From: Mycolicibacterium sp. HK-90
GTDB taxonomy: Bacteria; Actinomycetota; Actinomycetes; Mycobacteriales; Mycobacteriaceae
Reading direction: 5' to 3'
NCBI RefSeq assembly: GCF_030486405.1
Contig: NZ_CP129613.1
Coordinates: 4,340,001 to 4,404,000 of the forward strand
Length of the DNA: 64,000 nucleotides
Both the position numbers and the translations under genes were made by a program. The notes under the pieces are model-generated. The model saw nothing but the letters and a program-made list of their open reading frames with translations, made no database searches and was not told the origin of the DNA. Shown one piece after another: positions 28,399 to 37,457 of this stretch (position 1 is the first letter of the stretch; each line of letters opens with the position of its first letter).

Positions 28399-29264
28399 AC
28401 TCCGTATCCGGGTGTCGTCAGGCCGTCCAGCATGGTCAGCCGATGCGTCGTCAAAGTGCCTGGCGTGGTGCCGTGTTTGGCTCGGTGCATCAGAACGCGG
28501 TTGTCCCACAACACGACATCGCCGACCTCGTAGTGTTGGGCGTGGATGAACGGCGAGGTGAAGTCCCGGTCGAGTTGCCCGGTGGCCGTCATCAGTTCGT
28601 GCAATACGGCGGGATCCAGGACCGTCCCGCGGGCGTCCTCGATCTTCGTGGTGCCCGATGCGCAGATGTAGAGGATCTCCTGCCCGGTCTTCGGGTGCCT
28701 GATCACCGTCGGCCACGTGATCGGCGGCGTGGTATTCGAGATCTCGTCCCAGACTTCACCGATCGGTTTGTAGACGTCATTCGGTCGAATCTTGATGTGG
28801 CGCCGGGGATCGTGCGTGGCGAACGTTCCACGCACAGGGTCTTGGACCGATTCGGGGAGAGATTCCCATACCTTGTTGAGGTCGATGAAGTACGTTCCCC
28901 GGTCGGTGCCGGGTACGGCCAGCGGCAACACCATCGAGAACGCGAAGGGTTCGGGCATGAACATGTAGTCGATGTGCCAGAACGCACCAGTCCTGGGAAC
29001 ACCGTGACCCTCCTCTGTCGAGGAAACGAAGATCTCCGGATGGTCCTTGTGGTGGTAGATCGGCTCGTAGTAGGTGACCACATCACCGACGATCCGGCCC
29101 AGCTCGAGAAACTGTTCGGGTGTCGGATGAACGTCCTTGAGAACGACCAGCTTGTTCCGATAGACGATGTCGCGAATCTCTTCTGTCGTGACGGTGTCGA
29201 GGCGGTTGGGATCGATTCCCGTGACGTGCGCCCCGAGCCCCTCCCCTTTCACATTCAGCGTCAT
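28395..29264 (-). CDS. Fe(II)/2-oxoglutarate-dependent isonitrile-forming oxygenase (Rv0097-like)
   Basis: The 289-aa TauD-family protein has the metal triad His97-x-Asp99 (F-W-H-I-D-Y) and His260 (V-L-M-H-R-A-K-H), followed by the 2-oxoglutarate-binding arginine near 276. It is very close to Rv0097 as I recall it. In the ScoE/Rv0097 reaction the enzyme oxidises an N-carboxymethyl beta-amino acyl group to an isonitrile. ATG 29264 is chosen because AGGAGA precedes it and it matches the Rv0097 start. A SigC-type promoter motif lies 80 bases upstream, separate from the PPE promoter. Confidence 0.92.
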   Translation of the reverse strand: MTLNVKGEGLGAHVTGIDPNRLDTVTTEEIRDIVYRNKLVVLKDVHPTPEQFLELGRIVGDVVTYYEPIYHHKDHPEIFVSSTEEGHGVPRTGAFWHIDYMFMPEPFAFSMVLPLAVPGTDRGTYFIDLNKVWESLPESVQDPVRGTFATHDPRRHIKIRPNDVYKPIGEVWDEISNTTPPITWPTVIRHPKTGQEILYICASGTTKIEDARGTVLDPAVLHELMTATGQLDRDFTSPFIHAQHYEVGDVVLWDNRVLMHRAKHGTTPGTLTTHRLTMLDGLTTPGYGV

Positions 29265-29345
29265 CTCTTCTCCTACCGGTATCTGCGCCACGTTGAGCTC
29301 GCGGCCGGTGCGCGCGGCATGGTGCGTTTTGTGCGGCTGTCGAAT

Positions 29346-29374
29346 TGGTCGCGTCAAACCGATTGAAAGTTCCC
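29346..29374 (-). promoter_or_regulatory. SigC-type promoter motif upstream of the isonitrile oxygenase gene
   Basis: On the minus strand GGGAAC (29374-29369), 17 bases, then CGACCA (29351-29346). The first box lies 2 bases beyond the PPE stop codon. This would let the biosynthetic genes be transcribed without the PPE gene. Confidence 0.72.
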
Positions 29375-29375
29375 G

Positions 29376-30851
29376 CTATTCGCGAACTTCATTCGGATCT
29401 CTGTGCCGCCACGTCGCGGGGAACATGGGGACATGAGCCTCGGCCGTCTCCGCGGCACGGTGGACCAACCCCGCAGCGGGTGCGCTCGTGGCGACCCGCG
29501 CCGTCCCGGCGAAGCCCAGATGTGTCGTTCCCTGATCGCCGGCCAACGGCGATCCTGCCCGGGTATCGGCGGTTCTGCCAACGGTGGCAACTTCGGTGTC
29601 GGCGTCCAGAAACTCGTACCGGTGGCTCCGTGCCCGCTCTCGCCTCCGGTCCGCCAGTGTCCGACGCCCACGGCTGGCTGCTGCCGCCCTCGCCGAACTG
29701 ACGGCCGACAGGATATCTGCCATGCCCTCAGCGGATTTCGTGCCGGCCTTCGGACCGGACGCCACCGCAGGCGGATCGATGCCGGGCACCGCGTATACCA
29801 CCGACGGGGATGCAGCCGAGCTGGTCGGAGCTGCCGAGGAGGACGGACCGACCGTCGAACCGCCGGACTGAGGAGCACCTGGTGAGACGCCAGACGGGGC
29901 CACCGCCACCCCGGCATCGAGCCGTGACCCGACGGGGTGTCCACCGCCGTTGCCCTCGACCGGGAGCGGCAATCCCGTCGGAGGCACTGTCTTCGGCAAG
30001 AGCGCCAAGGCACTCAGAGCGCTGAGCGCACTGAGTGCGGGCGCCAAGAACGGCAGAAGCAGCAGCGAGTAGGAGGCATAGTAGGGGTACCAGAGCATGT
30101 CGTACAGCACGAGGGCGATGATCGCGAGAATCGCGGCTTCTGTGGGATTGAATCCGAGCTGTCCGAACAGCTGCTGGAACGTCTCCAGTAGTTGTTGTGG
30201 GTTACCGGCACCCGAGATCAGCCGAGAGATCAACTGCCAGATGTCGTTGAGCGGCGGCGTTTCGGGCGTTGGGCCGGAACTACTCTGCTGCTCGCCTCGC
30301 GCCTCGCCTCCCGGCGCCAGGATCGACGGGGCCGGCCGGGGCGGTGGCACCGCGGAGTACGCGCTGGTCGCGACCGCCTCGTAGCTCGTCATCACTTCGG
30401 CGGCCTGCAGCCACATTCGCACGTAGTCGGCCTCGTTGACGGCGATCGGGATGGTGTTGATGCCGAAGAAATTGGTGGCCAGCAGGACGCCGTGGGTGAC
30501 GTGATTGGCGGCGAGTTCCGCGAGCGTCGGCATGGTCGCCAGCGCGGTGCTGTAGGCGGCCGCGGCGGTTGCGTGCTGGGCGGCGGTGACGGCACTGTCG
30601 ACGGAGGCCTGCTGTAGCCACGCCAGGTAAGGGCCGTGGGCCGCCGCGTACTGCATGGCGCTCGGCCCTTCCCAGGCGCCGGCCTGCACGCCGGCCAAGA
30701 TCTGCGTCAGTTCGGCTGCCGCCGCACTGTATTCAGTGCTCAACGCCTGCCACTGCGCAGCCCCCGATAGTAGCGATCCCGGACCGGGACCCATCGTCAA
30801 CGAGGCCGCGTGCACCTCCGGCGGCATGGCCAACCACAGCGGTGCAGTCAC
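29376..30851 (-). CDS. PPE-family protein of the PPW subgroup (PPE1-like)
   Basis: The 491-aa protein starts at GTG 30851 after a strong GAGGAGGTGAT. The PPE domain covers about residues 1-180, with M-P-P-E near 9, W-E-G and [12 protein letters not shown] hydrophobic middle follows, and near the end L-G-F-A-G-T and V-P-M-F-P-A-T-W fit the GFxGT and PxxPxxW marks of the PPE-PPW subgroup. It occupies the position of Rv0096 (PPE1), at the head of the isonitrile lipopeptide cluster. It is probably a type VII-secreted or outer-membrane partner in handling the lipopeptide. No PE partner gene is adjacent. Confidence 0.9.
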   Translation of the reverse strand: MTAPLWLAMPPEVHAASLTMGPGPGSLLSGAAQWQALSTEYSAAAAELTQILAGVQAGAWEGPSAMQYAAAHGPYLAWLQQASVDSAVTAAQHATAAAAYSTALATMPTLAELAANHVTHGVLLATNFFGINTIPIAVNEADYVRMWLQAAEVMTSYEAVATSAYSAVPPPRPAPSILAPGGEARGEQQSSSGPTPETPPLNDIWQLISRLISGAGNPQQLLETFQQLFGQLGFNPTEAAILAIIALVLYDMLWYPYYASYSLLLLPFLAPALSALSALSALALLPKTVPPTGLPLPVEGNGGGHPVGSRLDAGVAVAPSGVSPGAPQSGGSTVGPSSSAAPTSSAASPSVVYAVPGIDPPAVASGPKAGTKSAEGMADILSAVSSARAAAASRGRRTLADRRRERARSHRYEFLDADTEVATVGRTADTRAGSPLAGDQGTTHLGFAGTARVATSAPAAGLVHRAAETAEAHVPMFPATWRHRDPNEVRE

Positions 30852-30908
30852 CGCATCACCTCCTCGCCCGACCGTTGGAACCCGCGCACGATCGCCTTGT
30901 CCTTCACC

Positions 30909-30937
30909 TAGTCGCCGCGGGTCGCCGGAAAGTTCCC
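30909..30937 (-). promoter_or_regulatory. SigC-type promoter motif upstream of the PPE/nrp cluster
   Basis: On the minus strand GGGAAC (30937-30932), 17 bases, then CGACTA (30914-30909), about 57 bases before the PPE start codon. It lies in the divergent region shared with the methyltransferase gene. Confidence 0.72.
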
Positions 30938-31030
30938 GAGTTGTGAAAACTGATCTGTCAACCGGGGCAAGGGCTCTCGACAACCGGGAGGCCGTAGTGG
31001 GGTGGGCGCACCGGCGAGTACGGTCGTGGC

Positions 31031-31840
31031 ATGCCAGTCATCGACGCTCGTCATCTGACGGCGATATCGGAAACCGCTCTCCTGACGCTCCATCAACGAG
31101 CGACCGAGGCCGCCCGGGCTGACGGCGTGATCGACGACCCGATGGCCATCGCGTTGAGAGACAGTCTCGGCTATGACTATCACCACTTCGGCCGCACCCA
31201 TCAGGCCACCGCGCTGCGGGCGCTGGCCTTCGACATTGCCTCCCGCCGCTACCTGGACATGCACCCCCGAGCCATCGTCGTCGCCCTGGCCGAGGGGCTT
31301 CAGACCAGCTTCTGGCGGCTCGACAACGGTCAAATCAACTGGCTATCGGTAGATCTGGAGCCGATCGTGCAACTACGCCAGGAACTGCTGCCGAGTTCTG
31401 ACCGGCTTCAGCACCTGGCGCAGTCCGTGCTGGACCATTCCTGGATGGATCGGGTGGACGCCACCGACGGCGTGCTCATCACCGCCGAGGGTCTGTTCCA
31501 GTACCTGGAACGCGATGCGGTGTTCGACCTCATCGCGACGTGTGCCGAGAGGTTCCCGGGAGGACGTCTGATCTTCGACAGCGTGCCCCGATTTCTGAGC
31601 ACGTACTCTCAGCGGCGCGGAATCCGGCTCAGCAGGCAGTACACCGCGCCGCCGATGCCGTTCTCGTTCACGGCTGCCCAATACGACGAATTACGCGCCA
31701 TCCCCGGCGTCCGCGGGGTGTACGAGATTGAGATGCCCACCGGCCGAGGCATATTCCTCGCGCGCACAGCATCATTCGTCTACCGATCCCGCCGCCTGGA
31801 ACGCTTCCGGGCGCCCACCAATGTCGTCGAGTTCGGGTGA
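31031..31840 (+). CDS. Class I SAM-dependent methyltransferase (LCM/TcmP-like family)
   Basis: The 269-aa protein has the leucine carboxyl methyltransferase-like layout: N-terminal T-A-x-x-x-R-A-x-E near 25, an acidic D-L-E-P region near 110 that binds SAM, and E-G-L-F-Q-Y-L near 155. In the expected glycine-rich SAM loop I see [10 protein letters not shown] instead of the usual G-x-G. No substrate can be named. It diverges from the PPE gene, and its involvement in lipopeptide tailoring is only possible. Confidence 0.75.
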   Translation: MPVIDARHLTAISETALLTLHQRATEAARADGVIDDPMAIALRDSLGYDYHHFGRTHQATALRALAFDIASRRYLDMHPRAIVVALAEGLQTSFWRLDNGQINWLSVDLEPIVQLRQELLPSSDRLQHLAQSVLDHSWMDRVDATDGVLITAEGLFQYLERDAVFDLIATCAERFPGGRLIFDSVPRFLSTYSQRRGIRLSRQYTAPPMPFSFTAAQYDELRAIPGVRGVYEIEMPTGRGIFLARTASFVYRSRRLERFRAPTNVVEFG

Positions 31841-31864
31841 TCTGCTTACCGATACGCCGGTAGC

Positions 31865-31897
31865 TCGTGGCGGCCCGGCTTGCCGAGACCGCCACGA
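31865..31897. terminator. Weak inverted repeat between convergent genes
   Basis: TCGTGGCGG (31865-31873) pairs with CCGCCACGA (31889-31897) around a 15-base loop, between the convergent ends of the methyltransferase gene and metE. No T-run follows, so termination is uncertain. Confidence 0.4.
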
Positions 31898-31914
31898 ACT
31901 GGTCTCGACAACCG

Positions 31915-34200
31915 CTATTCGTCGCGCACCTTCACGGCCGCGGCGACCAGGTGCTTGAGCGATTGGGTGACCTCACCTGTGTTGCGGGTCTTCAGACCGC
32001 AATCGGGGTTGACCCAGAGCCGTTCGGCCGGGACTGCTTTGAGCGCCTCCCTCAGGGCTGCAGCGATCTCCTCGACGCCGGGTACCCGCGGTGAGTGAAT
32101 GTCGTAGACACCCGGCCCGACACTGTTGGAGAATCCCGCGGCGTTGAGATCATCCAGCACCTCCATGTGCGACCGGGCCGCCTCGATCGATGTCACGTCG
32201 GCGTCCAGATCCGCGATGGCGCCGATCACCTCGCCGAATTCCGAATAGCAGAGGTGGGTGTGGATCTGAGTGGAGTCCGCGACGCCCGAGGTGGACAGCC
32301 GGAATGCGTCGACCGCCCACCGCAGGTATGCCTCTTTGTCCTTCGACCTCAGGGGCAGAAGCTCGCGCAGCGCGGGCTCGTCGACCTGAATGATGGCGAT
32401 GTCCGCGGTCTGCAGATCGATGGTCTCGTCTCGAATGGCGAGCGCCACTTGCGCCGCGGTCGCCGCCAGCGGCTGGTCATCACGGACGAACGACCACGCG
32501 AGGATCGTGACCGGCCCGGTGAGCATGCCCTTGACCGGCTTGTCGGTCAGCGACTGCGCATAGGTGATCCACTGGACCGTCATCGGCTCCGGCCGCGCCA
32601 CATCCCCATACAGGATCGGCGGTCGCACACATCGGCTGCCGTAGGACTGCACCCAACCGTTCTGCGTGGCGAAGAATCCATCGAGTTGCTCGGCGAAATA
32701 TTGCACCATGTCGTTGCGTTCGGGTTCACCGTGCACCAGCACGTCGAGGCCCACCTGCTCCTGCAGCGTGATGACGTCGGCGATCTCTGCCTTCATCCGG
32801 CGCTCATACTCCTCGGCATCGATTTTGCCCGCCCGCAGGTCGGCCCGGGCGATGCGAATGTCCGAGGTCTGTGGATAGGAGCCGATCGTGGTGGTGGGCA
32901 AGGCCGGCAACTGCAACCGGTCCTGCTGGGCGACACGGCGCTGATCCGCCGGCGCCCGCTGGGCGCCGGACGTGAGGATCGACGCGATCCGGTCCCGTAC
33001 CTGGGCATTGGTCAGCCGCGGATCGTCCTTCCGGGATGCGATCGCCGCGTTCGATGCCTCGATCTCCCGCGCGATGGCGTCGCGCCCGTCCCGGAGACCA
33101 CGGGCCAGAGCCGCCACCTCGCTGACCTTCTCACTCCCGAATGCCAGCCAACTTCGCAGTGCCGCATCGATATCCGGCTCAGCGTCCAGCGTGTAGGGCA
33201 CGTGCAACGTCGAGCATGAGGTAGATACGGCCACCGTCTTGGCTCGGTCGACCAGGGCGGCCAGGGTATCCAATGCACCATCCAGGTTGGTCCGCCAGAT
33301 ATTGCGGCCGTCGACCACGCCGGCCACCAGCAGCTTGCCGGACAGCTCGGGAACCGCAGCCAGTGCGGCCGCCGAGCCGGCCACCAGATCCACACCGATG
33401 GCCTCGACCGGTGTGCGGGCCAGGGCAGGCAGCGCATCGGTCAACTCGCCGAAGTACGTTGCCACGAAGATCGCAGGCCGTTCGGTGAGACCGCCGAGCC
33501 GCGCGTAGGTGCGCTCGGCGAGTTCGCCGGCGTTGCCCACGAAGTCGGTTACCAGCACCGGCTCGTCGATCTGGACCCAGCCGACACCTTGCGCGGCCAG
33601 CAATCGCAACAGTTCGGCATAGACGTCGACGAGTTCGTCCAGCCGCCCGATCGGCGCGCCCGCGCCACCGACGGCCTTCGACAACGCCAGGAACGTGATC
33701 GGGCCGATGATCACGGGTCGGGCCGGGATCCCCTGCGCGCGTGCCTCTTCCAGCTCCCCCGACACCTTGTCCGGGTTGAGCGAGAACGAGGTGTCGGGGC
33801 CGAGTTCGGGCACGATGTAGTGATAGTTGGTGTCGAACCACTTGGTCATCTCCAGCGGTGCGATCTCTGCGTCGCCGTAGACACCGCCGCGGGCCGCGGC
33901 GAAGTAACGGTCCAGATCGTCGGCGACACCGGCCACCCGGGCCGGTAAGGCGCCGACCAGAACCGCGGTGTCGAGCATCTGGTCGTAGTGAGAGAAGGTG
34001 TTGATCGGCACCGAATCGAGGCCGGCTGCGACCAGAGAGTCCCAGGTGTTGCGGCGCAGGGTGGCGGCGACCGATTCCAGTTCGTCACGACCGATCCGTC
34101 CCGCCCAGTACTTTTCGACGGCGCGTTTGAGTTCTCGGTGGGGACCGATTCGGGGCGACCCGAGGATGGTGGCGGTGAAAGGTGCTGCGGTTGTGCTCAT
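31915..34200 (-). CDS. metE: Cobalamin-independent methionine synthase
   Basis: The 761-aa enzyme transfers a methyl group from 5-methyltetrahydropteroyl-triglutamate to homocysteine. The zinc site is visible as H-T-H-L-C-Y-S-E-F in the C-terminal domain, with the last ligand in [12 protein letters not shown] 34200 is preceded by GAAGGA and starts M-S-T-T-A-A-P-F; the longer frame upstream runs into the riboswitch and is not protein. Control is by the cobalamin riboswitch upstream, so the gene should be silenced when B12 allows MetH to work. The methyl donor would come from the MTHFR-like enzyme at 1298-2194. Confidence 0.96.
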   Translation of the reverse strand: MSTTAAPFTATILGSPRIGPHRELKRAVEKYWAGRIGRDELESVAATLRRNTWDSLVAAGLDSVPINTFSHYDQMLDTAVLVGALPARVAGVADDLDRYFAAARGGVYGDAEIAPLEMTKWFDTNYHYIVPELGPDTSFSLNPDKVSGELEEARAQGIPARPVIIGPITFLALSKAVGGAGAPIGRLDELVDVYAELLRLLAAQGVGWVQIDEPVLVTDFVGNAGELAERTYARLGGLTERPAIFVATYFGELTDALPALARTPVEAIGVDLVAGSAAALAAVPELSGKLLVAGVVDGRNIWRTNLDGALDTLAALVDRAKTVAVSTSCSTLHVPYTLDAEPDIDAALRSWLAFGSEKVSEVAALARGLRDGRDAIAREIEASNAAIASRKDDPRLTNAQVRDRIASILTSGAQRAPADQRRVAQQDRLQLPALPTTTIGSYPQTSDIRIARADLRAGKIDAEEYERRMKAEIADVITLQEQVGLDVLVHGEPERNDMVQYFAEQLDGFFATQNGWVQSYGSRCVRPPILYGDVARPEPMTVQWITYAQSLTDKPVKGMLTGPVTILAWSFVRDDQPLAATAAQVALAIRDETIDLQTADIAIIQVDEPALRELLPLRSKDKEAYLRWAVDAFRLSTSGVADSTQIHTHLCYSEFGEVIGAIADLDADVTSIEAARSHMEVLDDLNAAGFSNSVGPGVYDIHSPRVPGVEEIAAALREALKAVPAERLWVNPDCGLKTRNTGEVTQSLKHLVAAAVKVRDE

Positions 34201-34340
34201 CACGATGTCCTTCGACGTGCGGGAGGATGGCCACCGCCAGAAGACATCCAACCGAGACAGCCACCCGCCACGAGTGAACCGCTTCGGCCACTGCCCATTC
34301 CACGAGGCGATGAACCACCGGACGCGGCGCGCCCGGTACG

Positions 34341-34500
34341 GCTGGCAGGTCTTCGGACTCACAGGCCCGCACGGAAACCGTGCACCTACTGGCCGTCGCT
34401 TCCCAGCCGCAGTTGCCTGCGGGCCAGTGCTGATGACGGCGGTCGTTCCTGCATACCGCTGCGGGACAGTCCCGGATTCTCACCGGGTTCCCTCTCACGC
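34341..34500 (-). ncRNA. Cobalamin riboswitch upstream of metE
   Basis: Read on the minus strand, the conserved blocks appear in order: G-A-G-G-G-A-A-C then C-C-G-G-T-G-A-G-A-A-T-C-C-G-G-G, C-T-G-T-C-C-C-G-C, a G-G-G-A-A-G-C-G-A-C core with C-A-G-T-A-G-G, and the 3' G-A-G-T-C-C-G-A-A-G-A-C-C-T-G-C-C. This is the classic AdoCbl riboswitch layout. About 140 bases separate it from the metE start, room for an expression platform. Confidence 0.9.
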
Positions 34501-34596
34501 CGCATCTCAACCAGCCTGCGACGCTCGGTGTCGACGTCGCACGTACCCCGGCGCCGACAAACCAGCTGCGAGTATGAGACTACCGCGCCGCCGGGG

Positions 34597-35298
34597 TCAG
34601 TCCCGGATGTCGGCCCTGATGGTGTCGGCCACCTCGGCGGCCTGGTTGACGGCCGCCGATGCCGGCTTGCAAGCCTGAACGTCGATGATCACGTTCGCCT
34701 CGACCGCCAGTGCCCGCTGGCAGGAACGCTGTTGCTCCCCCTCGCCTCGCGTGAACGGGATCGTCAGCTGTGAGTCGGTCTCGGACAGCGGCCCGCTACG
34801 CCACTTGGGCAGCTGCTGTCCGTTGAGGTTGATGTTCACATTGTGATCGGTGCACTTGGACCACCGCTCGGCGGATTGCCGGTAGAAATCGCGCGCGTCC
34901 TGTTCCGATGGGAAGGTCACCACGGACTGGACGACGAGGTTGTCCCAGTTGTCGTCGTTCGGCGAACGGAGCAGCTGCTGACGCAGCGCGCTCCAGCCTT
35001 CTCCGTAGATGGCCGCCTCGTTGACCTGCCACACACCCAGGCAGTTGAGGTTGGGCAGCAGATTACGGTGATCGCCCATCGTCCGCACCGCCGGTCGCGG
35101 GGTCATTCCGGTGGTGCCCATCAGGATGTTCAGCTGAGCAGGGCTGAGCAGCAACGCATCGAGGTCCGCGTCACCCAGGAGTTTGGGAGCGGGAGGCTGC
35201 GCCTCGGGCTTGCCCGAACAACCGGACAACGCCACCACAGTGAGCAAAACCAATGTTGCCCAACGTAATAGCTGACGCCGCCGGGATGCGTCAGGCAT
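34597..35298 (-). CDS. Sensor-domain lipoprotein (PknH-extracellular-domain-like)
   Basis: The 233-aa protein starts at ATG 35298 and has a lipoprotein signal ending V-A-L-S-G-C-S-G (lipobox L-S-G-C near residue 28). The mature part has the mycobacterial sensor domain shared with the PknH extracellular region: L-L-L-S-P-A-Q-L-N-I-L-M-G, N-L-N-C-L-G-V-W, W-S-K-C and the paired C-Q-R-A-L and V-Q-A-C-K. The four cysteines probably form two disulfides. The start overlaps the previous gene by 8 bases. The ligand is unknown. Confidence 0.85.
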   Translation of the reverse strand: MPDASRRRQLLRWATLVLLTVVALSGCSGKPEAQPPAPKLLGDADLDALLLSPAQLNILMGTTGMTPRPAVRTMGDHRNLLPNLNCLGVWQVNEAAIYGEGWSALRQQLLRSPNDDNWDNLVVQSVVTFPSEQDARDFYRQSAERWSKCTDHNVNINLNGQQLPKWRSGPLSETDSQLTIPFTRGEGEQQRSCQRALAVEANVIIDVQACKPASAAVNQAAEVADTIRADIRD

Positions 35299-35914
35299 GC
35301 GTTCCGGCCATCGCGCACGCCATCTGCGCGGTATGGGCATCCTCGTTGAGTTCCGTGGCAGTCACATTCAGGGTGTTTCCGCTGCCCCGCAGCCCCATCT
35401 TCACGAGCAGTTTGGTGGCGTCGAGGGACCACGAGCGCATGGGGTTGGCGATGTCCGGCGCCAATCCGGGGGTGTTCGCGGCGCTCATCGCCTGCGCGGC
35501 CGACTCGCGAAGTGCCGTGCGGCCGCTGACATTCGACATGCTCACGAACGGATCCGCATAGTCGGGGCGCTCGGTGCCCTCGATCGTGTCGGCGAAGTCA
35601 CCGTAGAACGTCGAGGCATTGTCCAGCGCGTCGGCGAACTGGGAGCATGCGGTCAGCGCAGCGGGGCTGGCCTCGCCTGCGACGGGGGCCGGCGGCACAG
35701 CCGCCGGATCAGGGGCACCTACCGGGGCGGGGGCGGCCAACGGATCGGGCGCACCCGGCGGTGGAGGAGCCGGCACCGGCGCGGGCGCTGGAGCGGGTTC
35801 GGTGTGGACCGCACCGTCGGGATCAGCCGAAGCCGTTGGCATCAACATGAATCCAACCCCCAGTGCGACACCTGCGGCCGCGAGACCGCGCGCCCATCGC
35901 TGTGATGACGTCAC
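35291..35914 (-). CDS. Secreted Ala/Pro-rich protein
   Basis: The 207-aa protein has a signal peptide (residues about 1-30, ending T-A-S-A-D-P), a Pro/Ala-rich linker of some 45 residues and a C-terminal domain with two cysteines (A-C-S-Q-F-A-D-A-L near 90 and A-C-A-M-A-G near the end) that could form a disulfide. Mycobacteria encode many such envelope proteins. No function is assigned. It is translationally coupled to the downstream lipoprotein gene. Confidence 0.8.
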   Translation of the reverse strand: MTSSQRWARGLAAAGVALGVGFMLMPTASADPDGAVHTEPAPAPAPVPAPPPPGAPDPLAAPAPVGAPDPAAVPPAPVAGEASPAALTACSQFADALDNASTFYGDFADTIEGTERPDYADPFVSMSNVSGRTALRESAAQAMSAANTPGLAPDIANPMRSWSLDATKLLVKMGLRGSGNTLNVTATELNEDAHTAQMACAMAGTHA

Positions 35915-36321
35915 CTAGTCCTCCAAGAGTAGAAACTGCCGCGGCGCGACACCCCGTCGTCGACGGGAAACCAGCACGCCCCGGCATTGCTCCCATACCG
36001 TCGGTGGAGCAGGTGTCGAGAAGTTGAACGTCCGGCCAACGTGTTCCCCCCACCCGTCGTCCATTGCGTGCCGACCGGGCTTCGCGCTACCTCATATATG
36101 GAATGCGCTGTCGCACACGAAAATACCGGTGCCCGTCGGGTGGGCCCCGACGCCAGCTGGATGGGAATGCGGCGGCAAGAGTTGGGACGCTGTTCACCGA
36201 TTGGAAACGCAACCGGTTCATGATTCGTCGCGACAGATTCCTTGGACCCCTTGGCTTCTGACGACCATGACGCGTCGCAGACCATTCGGATTCAAAAACC
36301 ACGAGAGGCGCAAGTTCACGC
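35915..36321. other. Intergenic region before the first MspA-like gene
   Basis: This 407-base gap separates the divergent secreted-protein gene and the first porin gene. Its right part (36220 onward) is the beginning of a 205-base sequence repeated before the second porin gene, so it carries the shared leader and probably the porin promoter. I see no separate gene in it. Confidence 0.6.
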
Positions 36322-36424
36322 ATGTTGAGTCGTTTTGCCACCCTGGCTGCAGTCTGCATGTTGGCCCCTGTAGCGATTGCGCCTCTTGCCCAGGCAGATC
36401 CCCCGCCCCCGCCGGACCCGGCCG
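36220..36424 (+). repeat. 205-bp direct repeat, copy 1 (porin leader and signal peptide)
   Basis: The stretch is almost identical to 37253-37457, with two base differences by eye and an offset of 1033 bases. It covers about 100 bases of leader plus the first 34 codons of the porin gene. It marks a recent tandem duplication or gene conversion. Confidence 0.9.
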
Positions 36425-37017
36425 TGCCGCTGGCCGATGCCCCACCGCCCCCGCCGGACAACGGCGCGGTGCCCTCGGCCGCCCCCGGTGTGCTCGACAC
36501 CCCGGACGGCTGGCATGTCACCGTCGTCGGCAGCAACGAGAGCCAGCTGCCGGTCGCACCGCTGACCACCGCGATCTCCTCGCGCGAGTACCTGGTCGGC
36601 GGCACCTTCACCGGCAAGATCAGCGGTAAGGGCAAGACCAAGCTGAGCGGCGGCACGCTCGAGGCCGGCCAGCAGATCGGCTGCGGCATCATCTCCGACG
36701 AGATGGAAATCAACCCTGGCGCAAGCTTTTCCCCGTCGATCCGAGTGCCGTTCACCGGCGCGGCGACCGATGTGGGCTTCGGTACCGGCATCAACCTTCA
36801 AGGCAAGGTTTACCTGAAACCGGGCACGGTCACGATCGTCCCGATCGACAAGAAGTCCTTCAAGGGCTCCGAGGCCCGGGTGACGATCACCGGTGTCCGG
36901 ATCAAGTTCGACCAGTGCGCCGGACAGTCGTTCATCCGCTCGTACGCGACGCTGACGGCCTCCACCGAGAACACCGACGACGTGGTCACCTACATGGGAG
37001 TCACCAAGGCGGTCTGA
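36322..37017 (+). CDS. MspA-family outer-membrane porin, copy 1
   Basis: The 231-aa protein has a signal peptide cleaved near L-A-Q-A-D-P, a Pro-rich start of the mature chain and the MspA-family beta-rich domain. Recognisable parts are S-R-E-Y-L-V-G-G-T-F, G-G-T-L-E-A-G-Q-Q-I-G-C-G-I and the C-terminal F-I-R-S-Y-A-T-L-T-A-S-T-E-N-T-D-D-V. MspA porins form octameric pores in the mycolic-acid membrane for small hydrophilic solutes. Two cysteines in the mature part (G-C-G-I and D-Q-C-A-G) could form a disulfide that classic MspA lacks. A strong terminator follows. Confidence 0.85.
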   Translation: MLSRFATLAAVCMLAPVAIAPLAQADPPPPPDPAVPLADAPPPPPDNGAVPSAAPGVLDTPDGWHVTVVGSNESQLPVAPLTTAISSREYLVGGTFTGKISGKGKTKLSGGTLEAGQQIGCGIISDEMEINPGASFSPSIRVPFTGAATDVGFGTGINLQGKVYLKPGTVTIVPIDKKSFKGSEARVTITGVRIKFDQCAGQSFIRSYATLTASTENTDDVVTYMGVTKAV

Positions 37018-37034
37018 CCCGCCCCGCAACCACA

Positions 37035-37077
37035 GGCGTGGTTGAACCGGTTTTCGGCCGGTTCAACCACGCCTTTT
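37035..37077 (+). terminator. Rho-independent terminator after the first porin gene
   Basis: A perfect 16-base stem (37035-37050 with 37058-37073), a 7-base loop and TTTT follow the stop codon by 17 bases. It separates the transcripts of the two porin genes. Confidence 0.9.
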
Positions 37078-37252
37078 GCTGTTTCAACTACTCTGCCTAC
37101 CAATGTTATTCGCACCGCGATGTCGCGGCTCTATGAATTCAATTGCCGCACAGCGACTTTCCAGGATACTCACAGGATCAGAACTCTCACTGGACGGAAG
37201 TCCGGTGGGAACTGTTCCGGCGTTGTTCACCGTTCCGAAACGCGATCCATAC

Positions 37253-37457
37253 ATGATTCGTCGCGACAGATTCCTTGGACCCCTTGGCTTCTGACGACCA
37301 TGACGCGTCGCAGACCATCCGGGTTCAAAAACCACGAGAGGCGCAAGTTCACGCATGTTGAGTCGTTTTGCCACCCTGGCTGCAGTCTGCATGTTGGCCC
37401 CTGTAGCGATTGCGCCTCTTGCCCAGGCAGATCCCCCGCCCCCGCCGGACCCGGCCG
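37253..37457 (+). repeat. 205-bp direct repeat, copy 2
   Basis: This is the second copy of the leader and signal-peptide segment described at 36220-36424. Beyond it the two porin genes diverge clearly in sequence. Confidence 0.9.
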
